DNA from: Gallionellaceae bacterium
Lineage (GTDB): Bacteria > Pseudomonadota > Gammaproteobacteria > Burkholderiales > Gallionellaceae
Assembly (NCBI GenBank): GCA_008080515.1
Contig: VIKH01000052.1
Coordinates: forward strand, 1 to 34,825
Direction: 5' to 3'
Length of the DNA: 34,825 nt
Notes under the pieces: generated by a model
The model's database searches: none
What the model was told of the DNA's origin: nothing
The model's input: only the letters and a program-made list of their open reading frames with translations
Part shown: positions 1-10,336 of the stretch, piece after piece
Layout of the letters: each line of letters starts with the position of its first letter
Position numbering within the stretch: the stretch's first letter is position 1
Position numbers and translations under genes: made by a program

Positions 1-707
1 AACCGGAGTTGGACTGCGCCAATTCGCAGCAAGCGCTGTCGGCCATGTATGCCGCCGATCTGGTGGTGGCGCTTTCCGCCTACAAGCATCACGCGACCGA
101 TTACGCCAACGTGCTGTTGCCGGTTGCACCTTTCACTGAAACCTCCGGCACTTATGTCAGCACCGAAGGCCGCGTGCAGAGTTTCAAGGGCGCGGTCAAG
201 CCGCTGGGCGAAGCGCGCCCGGCGTGGAAAGTGCTGCGCGTGCTGGGCAACCTGTTGAATGTTTCCGGCTTTGACTACGAGAGCAGCGAAGCGGTGCGGG
301 ACGAAGTGCTCGGCGGCAACAAGGATATTGCAGGAAAACTGGATAACACTTTGCCGGGTATGGTGCTGCAAACCTCCTCTCTAGAAAAGGGGGCGCAACC
401 GGGAGAGCTTCAGCGCGTGGCTGAAATACCGATTTATGCCGCCGACGCCATCGTGCGCCGCGCTGCCGCGCTGCAACAAACCAGCGATGCCGCGACACCC
501 GCCGTGACGATGAACGGCGAAGAATGGAAAAAAATCGGGGTATCGCCGGGCGTTCAGGTAAGAGTCACCCAAGGGGAGAACAGCGTGGGCATGACCGCTG
601 CGGCAGATGACAGTCTGCCCGCCGGTGTGGCGCGCGTGCCTGCCGGTCACGCCGTTACGGTGGGGCTGGGCGCGATGTTCGGGAACGTGACCGTGGAGCG
701 TGCATGA
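1..707 (+). CDS. nuoG: NADH-quinone oxidoreductase subunit G, C-terminal part
   Basis: The gene is cut by the left edge; its frame is open from base 3 and ends with TGA at 705-707. The visible 235 or so residues are the end of the large iron-sulfur subunit of complex I. They cover the last part of the molybdopterin-oxidoreductase-like domain ([20 protein letters not shown], then [16 protein letters not shown]), a variable linker, and a small C-terminal beta domain (around [12 protein letters not shown]) like the molydopterin-binding fold. In the family, NuoG carries N-terminal FeS clusters outside this window and passes electrons along the peripheral arm; the molybdopterin-like domain has no cofactor role. 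It overlaps nuoH by 4 bases (ATGA), a sign of translational coupling. A TTG at 9 is an internal codon, not a start. Confidence 0.93.
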   Translation, partial: PELDCANSQQALSAMYAADLVVALSAYKHHATDYANVLLPVAPFTETSGTYVSTEGRVQSFKGAVKPLGEARPAWKVLRVLGNLLNVSGFDYESSEAVRDEVLGGNKDIAGKLDNTLPGMVLQTSSLEKGAQPGELQRVAEIPIYAADAIVRRAAALQQTSDAATPAVTMNGEEWKKIGVSPGVQVRVTQGENSVGMTAAADDSLPAGVARVPAGHAVTVGLGAMFGNVTVERA

Positions 708-1672
708 TGGAGCTATTGCAAACTATACAGCAGATGGGGCAAGGCCTGCTCGGCGCGGCCTGGTTGCCGGTCTGGACTGTGGTCAAGATACTGGCGATCG
801 TCCTGCCCATCATGGGATCCGTTGCCTACCTGACGCTGGCCGAGCGCAAGATACTGGGTTGGATGCAGGTGCGCCCGGGCCCCGTTCCGGCTAACTCGAG
901 CAAATTCCTGTTCCTCGCTGCGCCGGTGCTGGCGCTGGCGCCCGCGCTGGCGGCCTGGGCGGTCATTCCGTTCGATGACGGCATGGTGCTGGCGGACGTG
1001 AATGCCGGTTTGCTCTACATCCTGGCCATGACCTCTCTGGGGGTGTACGGCATCATCATTGCGGGCTGGGCGTCCAACTCGAAGTATGCGTTCATCGGCG
1101 CGTTGCGCTCCTCGGCGCAAATCGTTTCATATGAACTGGCGATGGGTTTCGCGCTGGTGTGCGTGCTGCTGGCAGCACAGAGCATGAACATGGGCGACAT
1201 CGTGCGCGGGCAGCAGAGCCAATACGGTCTGTTCGGCTGGTATTTCATCCCGCTGTTCCCGATGTTCGTGGTGTACTTCATCGCCGGCGTGGCGGAAACC
1301 AACCGCGCGCCGTTCGATCTGGCCGAAGATGAATCAGCGATCGTCGCCGGGTTCCATACCGAATATTCCGGGATGGGCTTCGCGCTGTTTTTCCTGGCCG
1401 AATACGCCAACATGATCCTGATCTCGGCGCTGACTTCGGTGATGTTCTTGGGCGGCTGGCTGTCGCCGGTTCCCTTCCTGCCGGATTCCCTTATCTGGCT
1501 GCTGGCCAAGATGAGTTTGTTCCTGTTCCTGTTCCTGTGGTTCCGCGCGACATTCCCGCGCTATCGCTATGACCAGTTGATGCGCCTGGGCTGGAAAGTG
1601 TTTATCCCGCTTACGCTGGTATGGGTGGCGGTGGTTGCGGCGTGGATGCAGACACCGCTATGGCTGTGGTGA
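704..1672 (+). CDS. nuoH: NADH-quinone oxidoreductase subunit H, with internal in-frame gap
   Basis: NuoH is the membrane subunit that contacts the peripheral arm and forms much of the quinone chamber. The product has 322 residues. Typical family stretches are present: [16 protein letters not shown] early, [20 protein letters not shown], then [20 protein letters not shown] and [13 protein letters not shown] in the acidic loop, and [15 protein letters not shown] near the end. After residue 60 (MQVRPGP) the sequence jumps directly to [10 protein letters not shown]. The family normally has about 24 residues here, beginning NRVG and containing an amphipathic segment with a QP.AD.xK pattern and KE before the proline. 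The loss is in frame, near 883/884. These residues line the quinone entry, so the encoded protein would probably not work; a collapsed assembly is likely. ATG 704 and ATG 707 are both possible starts. Confidence 0.95.
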   Translation: MMELLQTIQQMGQGLLGAAWLPVWTVVKILAIVLPIMGSVAYLTLAERKILGWMQVRPGPVPANSSKFLFLAAPVLALAPALAAWAVIPFDDGMVLADVNAGLLYILAMTSLGVYGIIIAGWASNSKYAFIGALRSSAQIVSYELAMGFALVCVLLAAQSMNMGDIVRGQQSQYGLFGWYFIPLFPMFVVYFIAGVAETNRAPFDLAEDESAIVAGFHTEYSGMGFALFFLAEYANMILISALTSVMFLGGWLSPVPFLPDSLIWLLAKMSLFLFLFLWFRATFPRYRYDQLMRLGWKVFIPLTLVWVAVVAAWMQTPLWLW

Positions 1673-1681
1673 TAGAAGATA

Positions 1682-2164
1682 ATGGCTAATAATTTCTTCA
1701 AGACATTTTTCCTGACCGAACTGCTTCAGGGCTTGTCGGTGACCGGGCGCTATTTCTTTGCGCGCCATATCACGGTCGAGTACCCGGACGAGAAGACGCC
1801 ACAGGGCTTCCGCTTTCGCGGTTTGCACGCGCAACGGCGCTATGCCAGCGGCGAGGAACGCTGCATCGGCTGCAAACTGTGCGAAGCGATCTGCCCGGCG
1901 CTGGCGATCAAGATCGAAATCGCCGAGCGCGAGGATGGCACCCGCCGCACCACCCAGTACGATATTGATCTGACCAAGTGTATTTTCTGCGGCTTTTGCG
2001 AAGAATCCTGCCCGGTGGATGCGATCGTCGAGACCCGTGTGTACGAATACCACGGCGAGAAGCGCGGCGATCTGTACTACACCAAGCCTATGCTGCTTGC
2101 GAATGGTGACAAATACGAAGAGCAGATTGCCGCAGATCGCGCTGCGGACGCGAAATACAGATAA
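1682..2164 (+). CDS. nuoI: NADH-quinone oxidoreductase subunit I
   Basis: A 160-residue ferredoxin-like subunit carrying the two [4Fe-4S] clusters N6a and N6b that lead electrons toward cluster N2 and quinone. The two cysteine motifs are intact: C61, C64, C67 and C71 ([12 protein letters not shown]), and C100, C103, C106 and C110 ([12 protein letters not shown]). An N-terminal amphipathic helix ([14 protein letters not shown]) fits attachment to the membrane arm, and the end (DRAADAKYR) is typical of betaproteobacterial NuoI. It follows nuoH by 9 bases. Length matches the family and nothing is missing. Confidence 0.97.
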   Translation: MANNFFKTFFLTELLQGLSVTGRYFFARHITVEYPDEKTPQGFRFRGLHAQRRYASGEERCIGCKLCEAICPALAIKIEIAEREDGTRRTTQYDIDLTKCIFCGFCEESCPVDAIVETRVYEYHGEKRGDLYYTKPMLLANGDKYEEQIAADRAADAKYR

Positions 2165-2175
2165 AGGGTGTGTTG

Positions 2176-2811
2176 ATGAACCTTGAATCACTGGTTTTTT
2201 ATTTGTTTGCCGCGATATCCGTGTTCGCCGCACTGCGCGTGATCACCGTGCGTAACCCGGTGTATGCGGCGCTGTTCCTGGTGCTGGCGTTTTTCAGCAT
2301 GGCCGGTATCTGGCTGCTGCTCGAGGCGGAGTTCCTAGCTATCACTTTGGTGCTGGTCTATGTCGGCGCGGTGATGGTGCTGTTCCTGTTCGTGGTGATG
2401 ATGCTGGATGTGGATCTGGTGCAGTTGCGCGAAGGATTCTGGCGCTGGTTCCCGGTTGGCGCGCTGGTTGCTGCCGTCATGGTGTTTGAGATGGTCATGG
2501 TGCTGGGCGCGCGCCAGACTTCGGAGACCGGAGCCAACCTGGCCAAACATGCGGCCGATTACAGCAACACCAAGGAGTTGGGGCGGCTGGTCTACACCGA
2601 CTATGTGTATCCGTTCGAGCTGGCTGCCGTGCTGCTGCTGGTGGCGATCGTGGCCGCTATCGCACTGACCTTGCGCCGCCGCAAGGGCGTCAAGTCGCAG
2701 GACGTGGCGCAGCAGGTGGCGGCGAGGCGCGAAGACAACGTCCGCCTGGTGCAGATGCCTGCGGAAAAAAAGGTGCCCACAGCCGCGAACCAGGAATCAG
2801 AAAAGACCTGA
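2176..2811 (+). CDS. nuoJ: NADH-quinone oxidoreductase subunit J
   Basis: A membrane subunit of complex I with five predicted hydrophobic segments, including the conserved central stretch [20 protein letters not shown], whose helix takes part in coupling quinone reduction to proton pumping. I chose ATG 2176 (MNLESLVFY) because an AAAGGG stretch lies 7 bases upstream; an in-frame GTG at 2170 and TTG at 2173 are less well placed. The product is 211 residues. The C-terminal 40 residues are hydrophilic and charged (RRRKGVKSQ onward, ending [13 protein letters not shown]), as is common in proteobacterial NuoJ. It lies 11 bases after nuoI. Confidence 0.95.
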   Translation: MNLESLVFYLFAAISVFAALRVITVRNPVYAALFLVLAFFSMAGIWLLLEAEFLAITLVLVYVGAVMVLFLFVVMMLDVDLVQLREGFWRWFPVGALVAAVMVFEMVMVLGARQTSETGANLAKHAADYSNTKELGRLVYTDYVYPFELAAVLLLVAIVAAIALTLRRRKGVKSQDVAQQVAARREDNVRLVQMPAEKKVPTAANQESEKT

Positions 2812-2840
2812 CCGTCGGCAAGAGATTACAAGGAAATGCA

Positions 2841-3152
2841 ATGCTAAACCTGACTCTTTCGCATTACCTGATACTGGGTGCAGTGCTGTTCGCCATCAGC
2901 GTGGTGGGCATCTTCCTGAACCGCAAAAACGTCATCGTGCTGCTGATGGCCATCGAGCTGATGCTGTTGGCGGTAAACACCAACTTCATCGCATTTTCGC
3001 ATTACCTGAACGACACGGCGGGGCAGGTTTTCGTGTTTTTCATTCTCACCGTGGCCGCCGCCGAAGCGGCGATTGGCCTGGCGATTCTCATCGTGCTGTT
3101 CCGCAATCTGCGCACCATCAACGTGGATGACCTCGGCAGTTTGAAAGGATAG
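2841..3152 (+). CDS. nuoK: NADH-quinone oxidoreductase subunit K
   Basis: A 103-residue, three-helix membrane subunit related to MrpC. The two buried glutamates that matter for proton translocation are at E39 ([13 protein letters not shown]) and E75 ([13 protein letters not shown]), matching E36 and E72 of E. coli. An AAGGAA ribosome-binding site lies just upstream (2829-2834). The C-terminus [10 protein letters not shown] is typical for betaproteobacteria. The 3-base gap to nuoL indicates coupled translation. Confidence 0.97.
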   Translation: MLNLTLSHYLILGAVLFAISVVGIFLNRKNVIVLLMAIELMLLAVNTNFIAFSHYLNDTAGQVFVFFILTVAAAEAAIGLAILIVLFRNLRTINVDDLGSLKG

Positions 3153-3155
3153 ATT

Positions 3156-5195
3156 GTGAGCATGCAAAATCTCTATCTGCTGGTTCCCTTGGCGCCCCTG
3201 GTCGGCGCCATCGCGGCCGGGCTGTTCGGCAAGGCGCTGGGGCGCGCCTGGTCGCACCGCATCACCATCGCGCTGGTGGCGGTCTCCTTCTTTGCTTCGC
3301 TGCGCATATTCATGGATGTGCAGGCTGGCCACACCTTCAACGGCGCTGTGTACCAGTGGATGACCTCGGGCGACACCAGCTTCGAGGTCGGTTTCCTGAT
3401 TGACCATCTTACCGTGCTGATGATGCTGGTGGTGACCTTCGTTTCGCTGATGGTGCATATCTACACCATCGGTTACATGGCGGACGACCCCGGCTACCAG
3501 CGCTTCTTCAGCTACATTTCGCTGTTCACCTTCTCCATGCTGATGCTGGTGATGGCCAACAACTTCCTGCAACTGTTTTTTGGCTGGGAGGCGGTGGGCT
3601 TGGTCTCCTACCTGCTGATCGGCTTCTGGTACAAGAAGGAAACGGCGATCTACGCCAACCTCAAGGCCTTTCTGGTCAACCGCGTCGGCGATTTCGGCTT
3701 CCTGCTCGGCATCGGGTTGGTGCTGATGGTGTTCGGCACGCTGGATTACGCCGCAGTCTTTGCCAACGCGGCCAGCCATGCCAATGAAATGGTGCCAATC
3801 CCGGGAGTGTCGTGGAATGTGATGACCGCCATCTGCATCCTGCTGTTCATCGGCGCGATGGGCAAGTCGGCGCAATTCCCGCTGCACGTCTGGCTACCCG
3901 ACTCGATGGAAGGCCCGACCCCGATCTCGGCGCTGATCCACGCCGCCACCATGGTGACTGCCGGTATCTTTATGGTATCGCGCATGTCGCCGCTGTTCGA
4001 GCTGTCCGACACCGCGCTTTCCTTCGTCATGGTTATCGGTGCGATCACCGCGCTGTTCATGGGTTTCCTAGGTATCATCCAGAACGATATCAAGCGCGTG
4101 GTGGCCTATTCCACCCTGTCGCAACTGGGCTATATGACCGTGGCACTCGGCGCCTCGGCCTACTCGGTGGCGATTTTCCACCTGATGACCCACGCCTTTT
4201 TCAAAGCGTTGCTGTTCCTGGCTGCCGGGAGCGTCATCATCGCCATGCACCACAACCAGGACATCCGCTACATGGGTGGCCTGAAGAAATACATGCCGAT
4301 CACCTGGATCACCTCGCTGATCGGTTCGCTGGCACTGATCGGCACGCCGCTGTTTTCGGGTTTCTATTCCAAGGACAGTATCATCGAGGCGGTCGCGCTG
4401 TCGCACCTGCCCGGTTCCGGCTTCGCTTACTTTGCGGTGGTGGCCGGGGTGTTCGTCACCGCCTTCTATTCGTTCCGCATGTATTTTCTGGTATTCCACG
4501 GCAAGGAGCGGTATGACGAAGCGCCGCATGACGGCCATCATTTGGCCGACGCAGGGCATGCCGCCGATGACCATGCTGCGGCGAGCGACGCACATGACGA
4601 TCATGGACATCATGCCGGCAAGCCGCACGAGACGCCGTGGGTGGTGACGCTGCCGCTGATCCTGCTGGCCATTCCTTCGGTGGTGGTCGGCTACCTCGCC
4701 ATCGAGCCGATGCTGTATGGCGGTTATTTCGGCAGCTCGATCTTTATTTCCGAAAATCACCACGCCATGAACGAGATGCGCGAGGAATTCCACGGCCCGT
4801 TTGCCATGGTGCTGCATTCGCTGATTACCTTGCCGCTGTGGCTGGCGGTAGCCGGCGTAGCGGCCTCCTGGTACTTCTACCTGAAGCGCCCGGATATTCC
4901 TGAAGCAATCAAGAACAAGTTCAGCGCCATTTATATCCTGCTGGACAACAAATATTACTTTGACCGTTTCAACGACTGGTTCTTTGCCGGCGGCGCGCGC
5001 GGGGCCAGCCGCCTGCTGTGGAAGTTCGGCGACGTGAAGCTGATAGACGGCTTGATGGTGAATGGCTCGGCGCGGCTGGTCGGCATGTTTTCCGGCGTGC
5101 TGCGCAAGGTGCAGACCGGCTATATTTACCATTACGCGTTCTCCATGATTATCGGAGTATTCGTGCTGCTGACACTGCACACCTGGCTGGCGTAG
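3156..5195 (+). CDS. nuoL: NADH-quinone oxidoreductase subunit L
   Basis: The largest antiporter-like membrane subunit, 679 residues, which ends the proton-pumping arm and carries the long lateral helix in the family. Recognisable stretches include FFGWEAVGLVSYLLIGFWY, KSAQFPLHVWLPDSMEGPTP, SALIHAATMVTAGIF, and NDIKRVVAYSTLSQLGYM. GTG 3156 is preferred because a GAAAGGA sequence ends about 6 bases before it; ATG 3162 is an alternative. Between roughly residues 453 and 490 there is a loop very rich in histidine and aspartate (4516-4630), an extension seen in several betaproteobacterial NuoL proteins. It could bind metal, but that is untested. No gap relative to the family was noticed. Confidence 0.97.
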   Translation: MSMQNLYLLVPLAPLVGAIAAGLFGKALGRAWSHRITIALVAVSFFASLRIFMDVQAGHTFNGAVYQWMTSGDTSFEVGFLIDHLTVLMMLVVTFVSLMVHIYTIGYMADDPGYQRFFSYISLFTFSMLMLVMANNFLQLFFGWEAVGLVSYLLIGFWYKKETAIYANLKAFLVNRVGDFGFLLGIGLVLMVFGTLDYAAVFANAASHANEMVPIPGVSWNVMTAICILLFIGAMGKSAQFPLHVWLPDSMEGPTPISALIHAATMVTAGIFMVSRMSPLFELSDTALSFVMVIGAITALFMGFLGIIQNDIKRVVAYSTLSQLGYMTVALGASAYSVAIFHLMTHAFFKALLFLAAGSVIIAMHHNQDIRYMGGLKKYMPITWITSLIGSLALIGTPLFSGFYSKDSIIEAVALSHLPGSGFAYFAVVAGVFVTAFYSFRMYFLVFHGKERYDEAPHDGHHLADAGHAADDHAAASDAHDDHGHHAGKPHETPWVVTLPLILLAIPSVVVGYLAIEPMLYGGYFGSSIFISENHHAMNEMREEFHGPFAMVLHSLITLPLWLAVAGVAASWYFYLKRPDIPEAIKNKFSAIYILLDNKYYFDRFNDWFFAGGARGASRLLWKFGDVKLIDGLMVNGSARLVGMFSGVLRKVQTGYIYHYAFSMIIGVFVLLTLHTWLA

Positions 5196-5225
5196 CGCAA
5201 AGCGAGAAACTGAAGGAATAACCGA

Positions 5226-6710
5226 ATGATTTTTGGACTCCCTGTGTTAACTGTCGCCATCTGGCTGCCGATCATTTTCGGCATCCTGGTTCTGGTCACG
5301 GGTGGCGACCGCAACGCGCCGCTGGCGCGCACCGTCGCCCTGGTTGGCGCCATTCTCGGCTTCCTGGTAACGCTCCCGCTCTACACCGGTTTCGACCGGG
5401 CTACCAGCGCCATGCAGTTCGTCGAAATGCAGGACTGGATACTCCGCTACAACATCCATTACCACCTCGGTGTGGACGGTATCTCGGTACTGTTCATCCT
5501 GCTCAACAGCTTCTTTACCCCGCTGGTGGTGATCGCCGGCTGGAAAGTGATCGAGAAGCGCGTGGCGCAATACATGGCCGCCTTCCTTATCATGTCCGGC
5601 TTGGTCAACGGTGTGTTTGCCGCGCTGGATGCGGTGTTGTTTTACGTGTTCTGGGAAGCCATGCTGGTCCCGATGTTCATCATTATCGGCGTGTGGGGCG
5701 GCCCCAACCGGGTGTACGCGGCGGTCAAGTTTTTCCTCTACACCCTGCTCGGCTCGCTACTGATGCTGGTTGCGCTGCTCTACCTCTACAATCAGTCCGG
5801 CGGCAGCTTCGAGATTCTGGATTACCACCAGATGGCGATCCCGATGACCGCGCAGATACTGGTGTTCATCGCCTTTTTTGCCGCGTTCTCGGTAAAAGTG
5901 CCGATGTTCCCGGTGCATACCTGGTTGCCGGATGCGCACGTGGAAGCGCCCACCGGCGGCTCGGTGATTCTGGCCGCGATCATGCTGAAGGTGGGTGCCT
6001 ACGGCTTCATCCGCTTTTCGCTGCCGATCGTGCCGGACGCCAGCCACAAGCTGGCTGGTGCCATGATCGTCCTGTCGCTGATCGCCGTGGTCTATATCGG
6101 GCTGGTCGCGCTGGCCCAGTCCGACATGAAGAAACTGATCGCCTATTCCTCGGTTTCGCACATGGGTTTCGTCACGCTGGGTTTTTTCATCTTCAACGCC
6201 TACGGCATGGAAGGTGCGCTGATGCAGATGATCTCGCACGGCTTCGTGTCGGGCGCGCTGTTCCTGTGCGTCGGCGTGATGTATGACCGGGTACACTCGC
6301 GCCAGATCGCCGATTACGGCGGTGTGGCCAACACCATGCCGAAATTTGCCGCTTATTTCATGCTGTTCGCCATGGCCAACAGCGGCTTGCCTGGCACCAG
6401 CGGCTTCGTCGGCGAATTCATGGTCATCATGGGAGCGGTCAAAGCCAATTTTTGGTACGCCTTCCTCGCCGCCACCACGCTGGTCTTCGGCGCGGCTTAC
6501 ACCCTGTGGATGGTCAAGCGGGTGGTCTTCGGCGCGGTAACCAACCACCACGTCGCCGAGATGAAAGACATCACCGGGCGCGAAAAGCTGGTGCTGGCGG
6601 TGCTGGCGCTGACCGTGCTGGGCATGGGGCTCTATCCGCTACCGTTTTCCGAAATCATGCACGCATCGGTGAACGATCTGCTGGTGCATGTCGCGCGTTC
6701 CAAGCTGTGA
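5226..6710 (+). CDS. nuoM: NADH-quinone oxidoreductase subunit M
   Basis: A second antiporter-like proton-pumping subunit, 494 residues, within the normal length range. Family stretches include [37 protein letters not shown] (with the conserved glutamate), [38 protein letters not shown] and the lysine-bearing [18 protein letters not shown]. It starts at ATG 5226 with GAAGGAATAACCG upstream and lies 30 bases after nuoL. The stop (6708-6710) is followed almost at once by nuoN. Confidence 0.97.
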   Translation: MIFGLPVLTVAIWLPIIFGILVLVTGGDRNAPLARTVALVGAILGFLVTLPLYTGFDRATSAMQFVEMQDWILRYNIHYHLGVDGISVLFILLNSFFTPLVVIAGWKVIEKRVAQYMAAFLIMSGLVNGVFAALDAVLFYVFWEAMLVPMFIIIGVWGGPNRVYAAVKFFLYTLLGSLLMLVALLYLYNQSGGSFEILDYHQMAIPMTAQILVFIAFFAAFSVKVPMFPVHTWLPDAHVEAPTGGSVILAAIMLKVGAYGFIRFSLPIVPDASHKLAGAMIVLSLIAVVYIGLVALAQSDMKKLIAYSSVSHMGFVTLGFFIFNAYGMEGALMQMISHGFVSGALFLCVGVMYDRVHSRQIADYGGVANTMPKFAAYFMLFAMANSGLPGTSGFVGEFMVIMGAVKANFWYAFLAATTLVFGAAYTLWMVKRVVFGAVTNHHVAEMKDITGREKLVLAVLALTVLGMGLYPLPFSEIMHASVNDLLVHVARSKL

Positions 6711-6717
6711 GGAAGCC

Positions 6718-8169
6718 ATGAATTATTTAGCAACCCTGACTCCTGTTGCCGCAGAAATTTTCCTGCTGGTTATGGTGTGTGCGATCCTGATCGCCGATCT
6801 GTTTGTCACCAACCCGAACAAGACGCTGACTTACCTGCTGGTGCAATTGACGCTGCTGGGCTGCTCGGTGATTACCGTGGCCACCCACCAAAGCGGTGTG
6901 ACACACTTGTTCCACAACATGTTCGTGGACGACCTGATGTCCGATGTGCTCAAGCTGTTGAGCTATCTTGCCTTGTCCATGGCGCTGGTGTACTCGCGCA
7001 ATTACCTGATGGTGCGCGGGCTGTTTTCCGGCGAGTTCATGGTGCTGGCGCTGTTTGCGCTGCTCGGCATGATGGTGATGATTTCCGCCAGCCACTTTCT
7101 CACTCTCTATCTCGGGCTGGAGCTGCTGTCGCTTTCCCTTTACGCGATGGTCGCGCTGCAGCGCGATTCCGTCTCCGCCACCGAAGCGGCGATGAAATAC
7201 TTCATCCTCGGCGCGCTGGCTTCGGGCATGCTGCTGTACGGAATGTCCATGCTGTACGGTGCCACCGGCACGCTGGAAGTGGCGGCAGTGTCGGACGCCA
7301 TCAAGGGCGGTGTGCAGAACCCGCAACTGCTGGTGCTCGGCCTAGTGTTCGTGGTATCCGGGCTGGCGTTCAAACTGGGCGCGGTGCCTTTCCACATGTG
7401 GGTGCCGGACGTATACCACGGCGCGCCCACCGCCGTGACCATGCTGATCGGCACCGCGCCCAAGCTGGCCGCGTTCGCCTTCGTCATGCGCATTCTGGTG
7501 GAAAGCATGCAGCCGCTGGTGGCGCACTGGTCCGACATGCTGGCGATCCTCGCCGTATTGTCCATGGCGCTCGGCAACATCAGCGCCATCGCCCAGACCA
7601 ATCTGAAGCGCATGCTGGCCTATTCCACCATCGCGCACATGGGCTTCATGCTGATCGGCGTGTTGAGCGGCGGTGTCGAGGGCTATGGCTCGGCGATGTT
7701 TTACGCGGTGGTTTACGTGCTGATGAGCCTAGGCGGCTTCGGCATGATCATGCTGCTGTCGCGCGAGGGCTTCGAGGCGGATACGCTCAACGACTTCAAG
7801 GGCCTCAACCAGCGCAGTCCGTGGCTCGCCTTCATCATGCTGCTGCTGATGCTGTCCATGGCCGGCATCCCGCCCACCGTGGGCTTTTACGCCAAGTTCT
7901 CGGTGTTGAGCGCAGCGGTGAATGCCGGGCACATCCCGCTGGTGGTGCTGGCGGTGCTGTTCTCGCTGATCGGCGCGTTCTATTATCTGCGCATCGTCAA
8001 GCTGATGTATTTTGACGCCCCGGAAAGCCATGCCCCGATCTCCATCCAGCCAGACAGCGGTTTGCTGATTTCCGCCAACGGCCTGGCGGTGCTGGCGCTG
8101 GGCATTTTGCCCGGCACCCTGATGTCGGTCTGCTCGGTGTCGGTAAGGCAGTCACTGTTGTTGCATTAG
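6718..8169 (+). CDS. nuoN: NADH-quinone oxidoreductase subunit N
   Basis: The third antiporter-like subunit, 483 residues, last gene of the operon. Start ATG 6718 ([15 protein letters not shown]) is supported by GAGGAAG immediately upstream; an in-frame ATG at 6688 lies inside nuoM and is rejected. Family signatures include [78 protein letters not shown] and [15 protein letters not shown]. Past its end the plus strand changes from core metabolism to accessory genes. No clear intrinsic terminator follows; only a weak CCCC/GGGG pairing is visible at 8170-8197. Confidence 0.96.
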   Translation: MNYLATLTPVAAEIFLLVMVCAILIADLFVTNPNKTLTYLLVQLTLLGCSVITVATHQSGVTHLFHNMFVDDLMSDVLKLLSYLALSMALVYSRNYLMVRGLFSGEFMVLALFALLGMMVMISASHFLTLYLGLELLSLSLYAMVALQRDSVSATEAAMKYFILGALASGMLLYGMSMLYGATGTLEVAAVSDAIKGGVQNPQLLVLGLVFVVSGLAFKLGAVPFHMWVPDVYHGAPTAVTMLIGTAPKLAAFAFVMRILVESMQPLVAHWSDMLAILAVLSMALGNISAIAQTNLKRMLAYSTIAHMGFMLIGVLSGGVEGYGSAMFYAVVYVLMSLGGFGMIMLLSREGFEADTLNDFKGLNQRSPWLAFIMLLLMLSMAGIPPTVGFYAKFSVLSAAVNAGHIPLVVLAVLFSLIGAFYYLRIVKLMYFDAPESHAPISIQPDSGLLISANGLAVLALGILPGTLMSVCSVSVRQSLLLH

Positions 8170-8262
8170 CCCCGGAATATACAGTTGGGGGTTGCAGGTG
8201 CGAGTCTATTCGTGTCCGCCAATGCAGCAAACACGTTTTCGGAACAACTCGACTCTTAAATC

Positions 8263-9009
8263 ATGAAAATCACCCCACCATTCGGCTACCCTGAAATTGT
8301 CGCACTCAACAAGAGCCAGCACGTCGCCCTGCCCAAGCCCGGAGAAGCACCGGATTTTTGCCGCAGGCTGAACGCATTGCCCGTCAGCTACAGCGAGTTC
8401 GCCCGCGCATCCCACGATTACCCGCTGGTATTCATCAGCGGCGATAACGGCAAGACGTTCGGGGCGGTAGCGGTGCTGGGGTTGCAGAACGGGCAGAACC
8501 TCTTTGTTGATGCGGCGGGCGCCTGGGACAAATCGGTTTATCTGCCGGCCTATATGCGCCGCTACCCGTTCTGTATGGCAAAAGTCAACGTGGATAACGT
8601 GACGAAAAATGAGCGCATCATATGCGTGGCGCAACACGCCATCGCCGCAAAAGATGGCGAGGCGCTGTTCGATGAAAAAGGGGGCGCGTTGCCGCGTTGG
8701 GTCGAAATGGAAAAGCTGCTGCACGAATACGAAGCGGACCTGATCCGCACCGAAGAGATGTGCGGCATTCTCAAGGAGCACGATTTGCTGGAACCGTTCA
8801 CGATGCAGGCGGTGAGCAACGCGGGCGACACAAAACAGCTCGCCGGCATGCACCGCGTGGCGGAAAACAGGCTCGAAGCGCTCGGGGGCGACCCGCTTCG
8901 CACCCTCATCAAGAAAGGCGTGATGGGCCGGATATACGCCCACCTGCTCTCTCTGGATAACTTTGCACGCCTGCTCGACCGCAGCGCGGGTGCGCAACAC
9001 CCGCAGTAG
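8263..9009 (+). CDS. SapC-family protein
   Basis: A soluble protein of 248 residues resembling the SapC family (named for a gene in the S-layer locus of Campylobacter fetus). The match rests on the central stretch VYLPAYMRRYPFCMAKVN, the preceding GLQNGQNLFVD and the helical middle DLIRTEEMCGILKEHDLLEP. No signal peptide or membrane helix is seen, so it is probably cytoplasmic. The biochemical role of the family is not firmly known. It is separated from nuoN by 93 bases and lies upstream of the two-partner secretion pair in the same direction, so a link to surface protein export is possible but only an inference. No strong ribosome-binding site was seen. Confidence 0.8.
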   Translation: MKITPPFGYPEIVALNKSQHVALPKPGEAPDFCRRLNALPVSYSEFARASHDYPLVFISGDNGKTFGAVAVLGLQNGQNLFVDAAGAWDKSVYLPAYMRRYPFCMAKVNVDNVTKNERIICVAQHAIAAKDGEALFDEKGGALPRWVEMEKLLHEYEADLIRTEEMCGILKEHDLLEPFTMQAVSNAGDTKQLAGMHRVAENRLEALGGDPLRTLIKKGVMGRIYAHLLSLDNFARLLDRSAGAQHPQ

Positions 9010-9128
9010 CGTAGCCGGAGGGAAACACGAAGGGATATATAGGCGCGAAACCCGCAGACGCCAAGCCGTCAGGATTGTTCGCTGCGCACACCCTGAATGC
9101 CGATGATATTTTATTTTCCTATTTTCTA

Positions 9129-9157
9129 TTGACCACACGCAGCGATTCGGGTAATTT
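9129..9157 (+). promoter_or_regulatory. Candidate sigma70 promoter upstream of tpsB
   Basis: TTGACC (9129-9134) and TAATTT (9152-9157) are separated by 17 bases, close to the sigma70 consensus. A transcript starting about 7 bases downstream would have a leader of roughly 60 bases before the tpsB ATG at 9224. The local region is A/T-rich compared with its surroundings. This is pattern matching only. Confidence 0.4.
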
Positions 9158-9223
9158 CGCCCGCTGGCAGGATGCAGTTTCAGGGAATTCTGGGCTTTCA
9201 AAACCAAAACAAGGAAATTCGAG

Positions 9224-10336
9224 ATGGCAAGAACGTCACCAAAACGGCCACAGTCATGTGGTGCGCAATCTCCCCGTTTGCTTACGCTCACAACGCTGGT
9301 TTCTGCGGCGCTCGGGGTGCTGATAGCAAATCCGGTGTACGCCCAGCAGCGACCCGATGCGGGCAGGGTGCTCGATACCGTCAAGGAGCCGAGGCCCGTA
9401 CCCAAACCCGCTCCCGAAATAACCGTTCAACCTGAAGCCAAGCCCGCACTAAAAGCGCAGCCCGGATTGAAAGTCAAGGTGGCGGCTTTCCGGATTTCAG
9501 GCAACACGGTCTTTTCCGAGGCAGCGCTCCTTCCTCTCGTTTCCGGCCAGATCGGCAAGGAACTGGATTTTGAAGAACTCAACCAGGCCGCCAACAAAGT
9601 TGCCGTGTATTACCGCAGCAAGGGCTACTTCCTCGCGCAGGCTTACCTTCCCGCCCAGCAGATCACGGACGGCAAGGTCGAGATTGCCGTGCTGGAAGGC
9701 CGCGTCGGCGAAGTCAAGCTCAACACAAAAGAAAATGCGCGACTGCGCGAATCCAGAACGAAAAGCATTCTGGGCGCGATCCAGCCGGGCGACCTGATCA
9801 ACGAGCGCAGCCTGGAGCGCGGCCTGCTGCTGCTGAACGACATGCCCGGCGTGATCGTCAAATCCACCCTGGAGCCTGGCACCAAAGTGGGCACGGCAGA
9901 TGTGGCGGTGGAACTGGGCGATGACGGCAAGCGCGTTTCCGGCTCGGTCAAAGCGGACAACTGGGGCAGCCGCTTCACTGGCGAATACCGCGTGGGCGCA
10001 GATCTGAACCTCAACAACCCATCCGGGTTCGGCGACATGCTTTCGGTGAGCGCTCTGACCTCCAACGGCAACGGCTCACCGATGGGACGAGTGTCCTACG
10101 TGGTGCCGGTCGGCTCCTGGGGCACCAAGCTGGGGGCGAGCGCATCCAAGCTCGACTATACCCTGGGCAAGGACTATACCAATTTGCTGGCGCATGGCAC
10201 CGCGACGGTCGGGTCGGTCTATGCGCTGCATCCTTTCGTGCGCACCCGCAACTTCAACGTGGTCGGCATCGTCGGGGCGGACAGAAGGCGGGGCTTTCCG
10301 GCGATTTCAGCGACAACGTTTTTGGCGGTAGCCTGA
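9224..10336 (+). CDS. TpsB/ShlB-type outer membrane transporter, N-terminal part (frameshifted)
   Basis: This is the front of an outer-membrane translocator of a two-partner (type Vb) secretion system, which exports its TpsA partner. ATG 9224 follows AAGGAAATTCGAG. A long signal peptide ends near residue 40 (NPVYA, then QQRP). A proline-rich linker follows, then a POTRA domain (about residues 80-160, from KVAAFRISGNTVFSEAAL to AVLEGRVGEVKLN) that recognises the substrate, and the beginning of the 16-stranded barrel (VKADNWGSRFTGEYR onward). The correct frame is lost near 10283-10287 after GIVGADR, and the last dozen or so residues of this frame are not homologous. The barrel resumes in another frame as KAGLSGDF; family comparison suggests roughly 18-20 residues are also missing there. 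Confidence 0.85.
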   Translation: MARTSPKRPQSCGAQSPRLLTLTTLVSAALGVLIANPVYAQQRPDAGRVLDTVKEPRPVPKPAPEITVQPEAKPALKAQPGLKVKVAAFRISGNTVFSEAALLPLVSGQIGKELDFEELNQAANKVAVYYRSKGYFLAQAYLPAQQITDGKVEIAVLEGRVGEVKLNTKENARLRESRTKSILGAIQPGDLINERSLERGLLLLNDMPGVIVKSTLEPGTKVGTADVAVELGDDGKRVSGSVKADNWGSRFTGEYRVGADLNLNNPSGFGDMLSVSALTSNGNGSPMGRVSYVVPVGSWGTKLGASASKLDYTLGKDYTNLLAHGTATVGSVYALHPFVRTRNFNVVGIVGADRRRGFPAISATTFLAVA

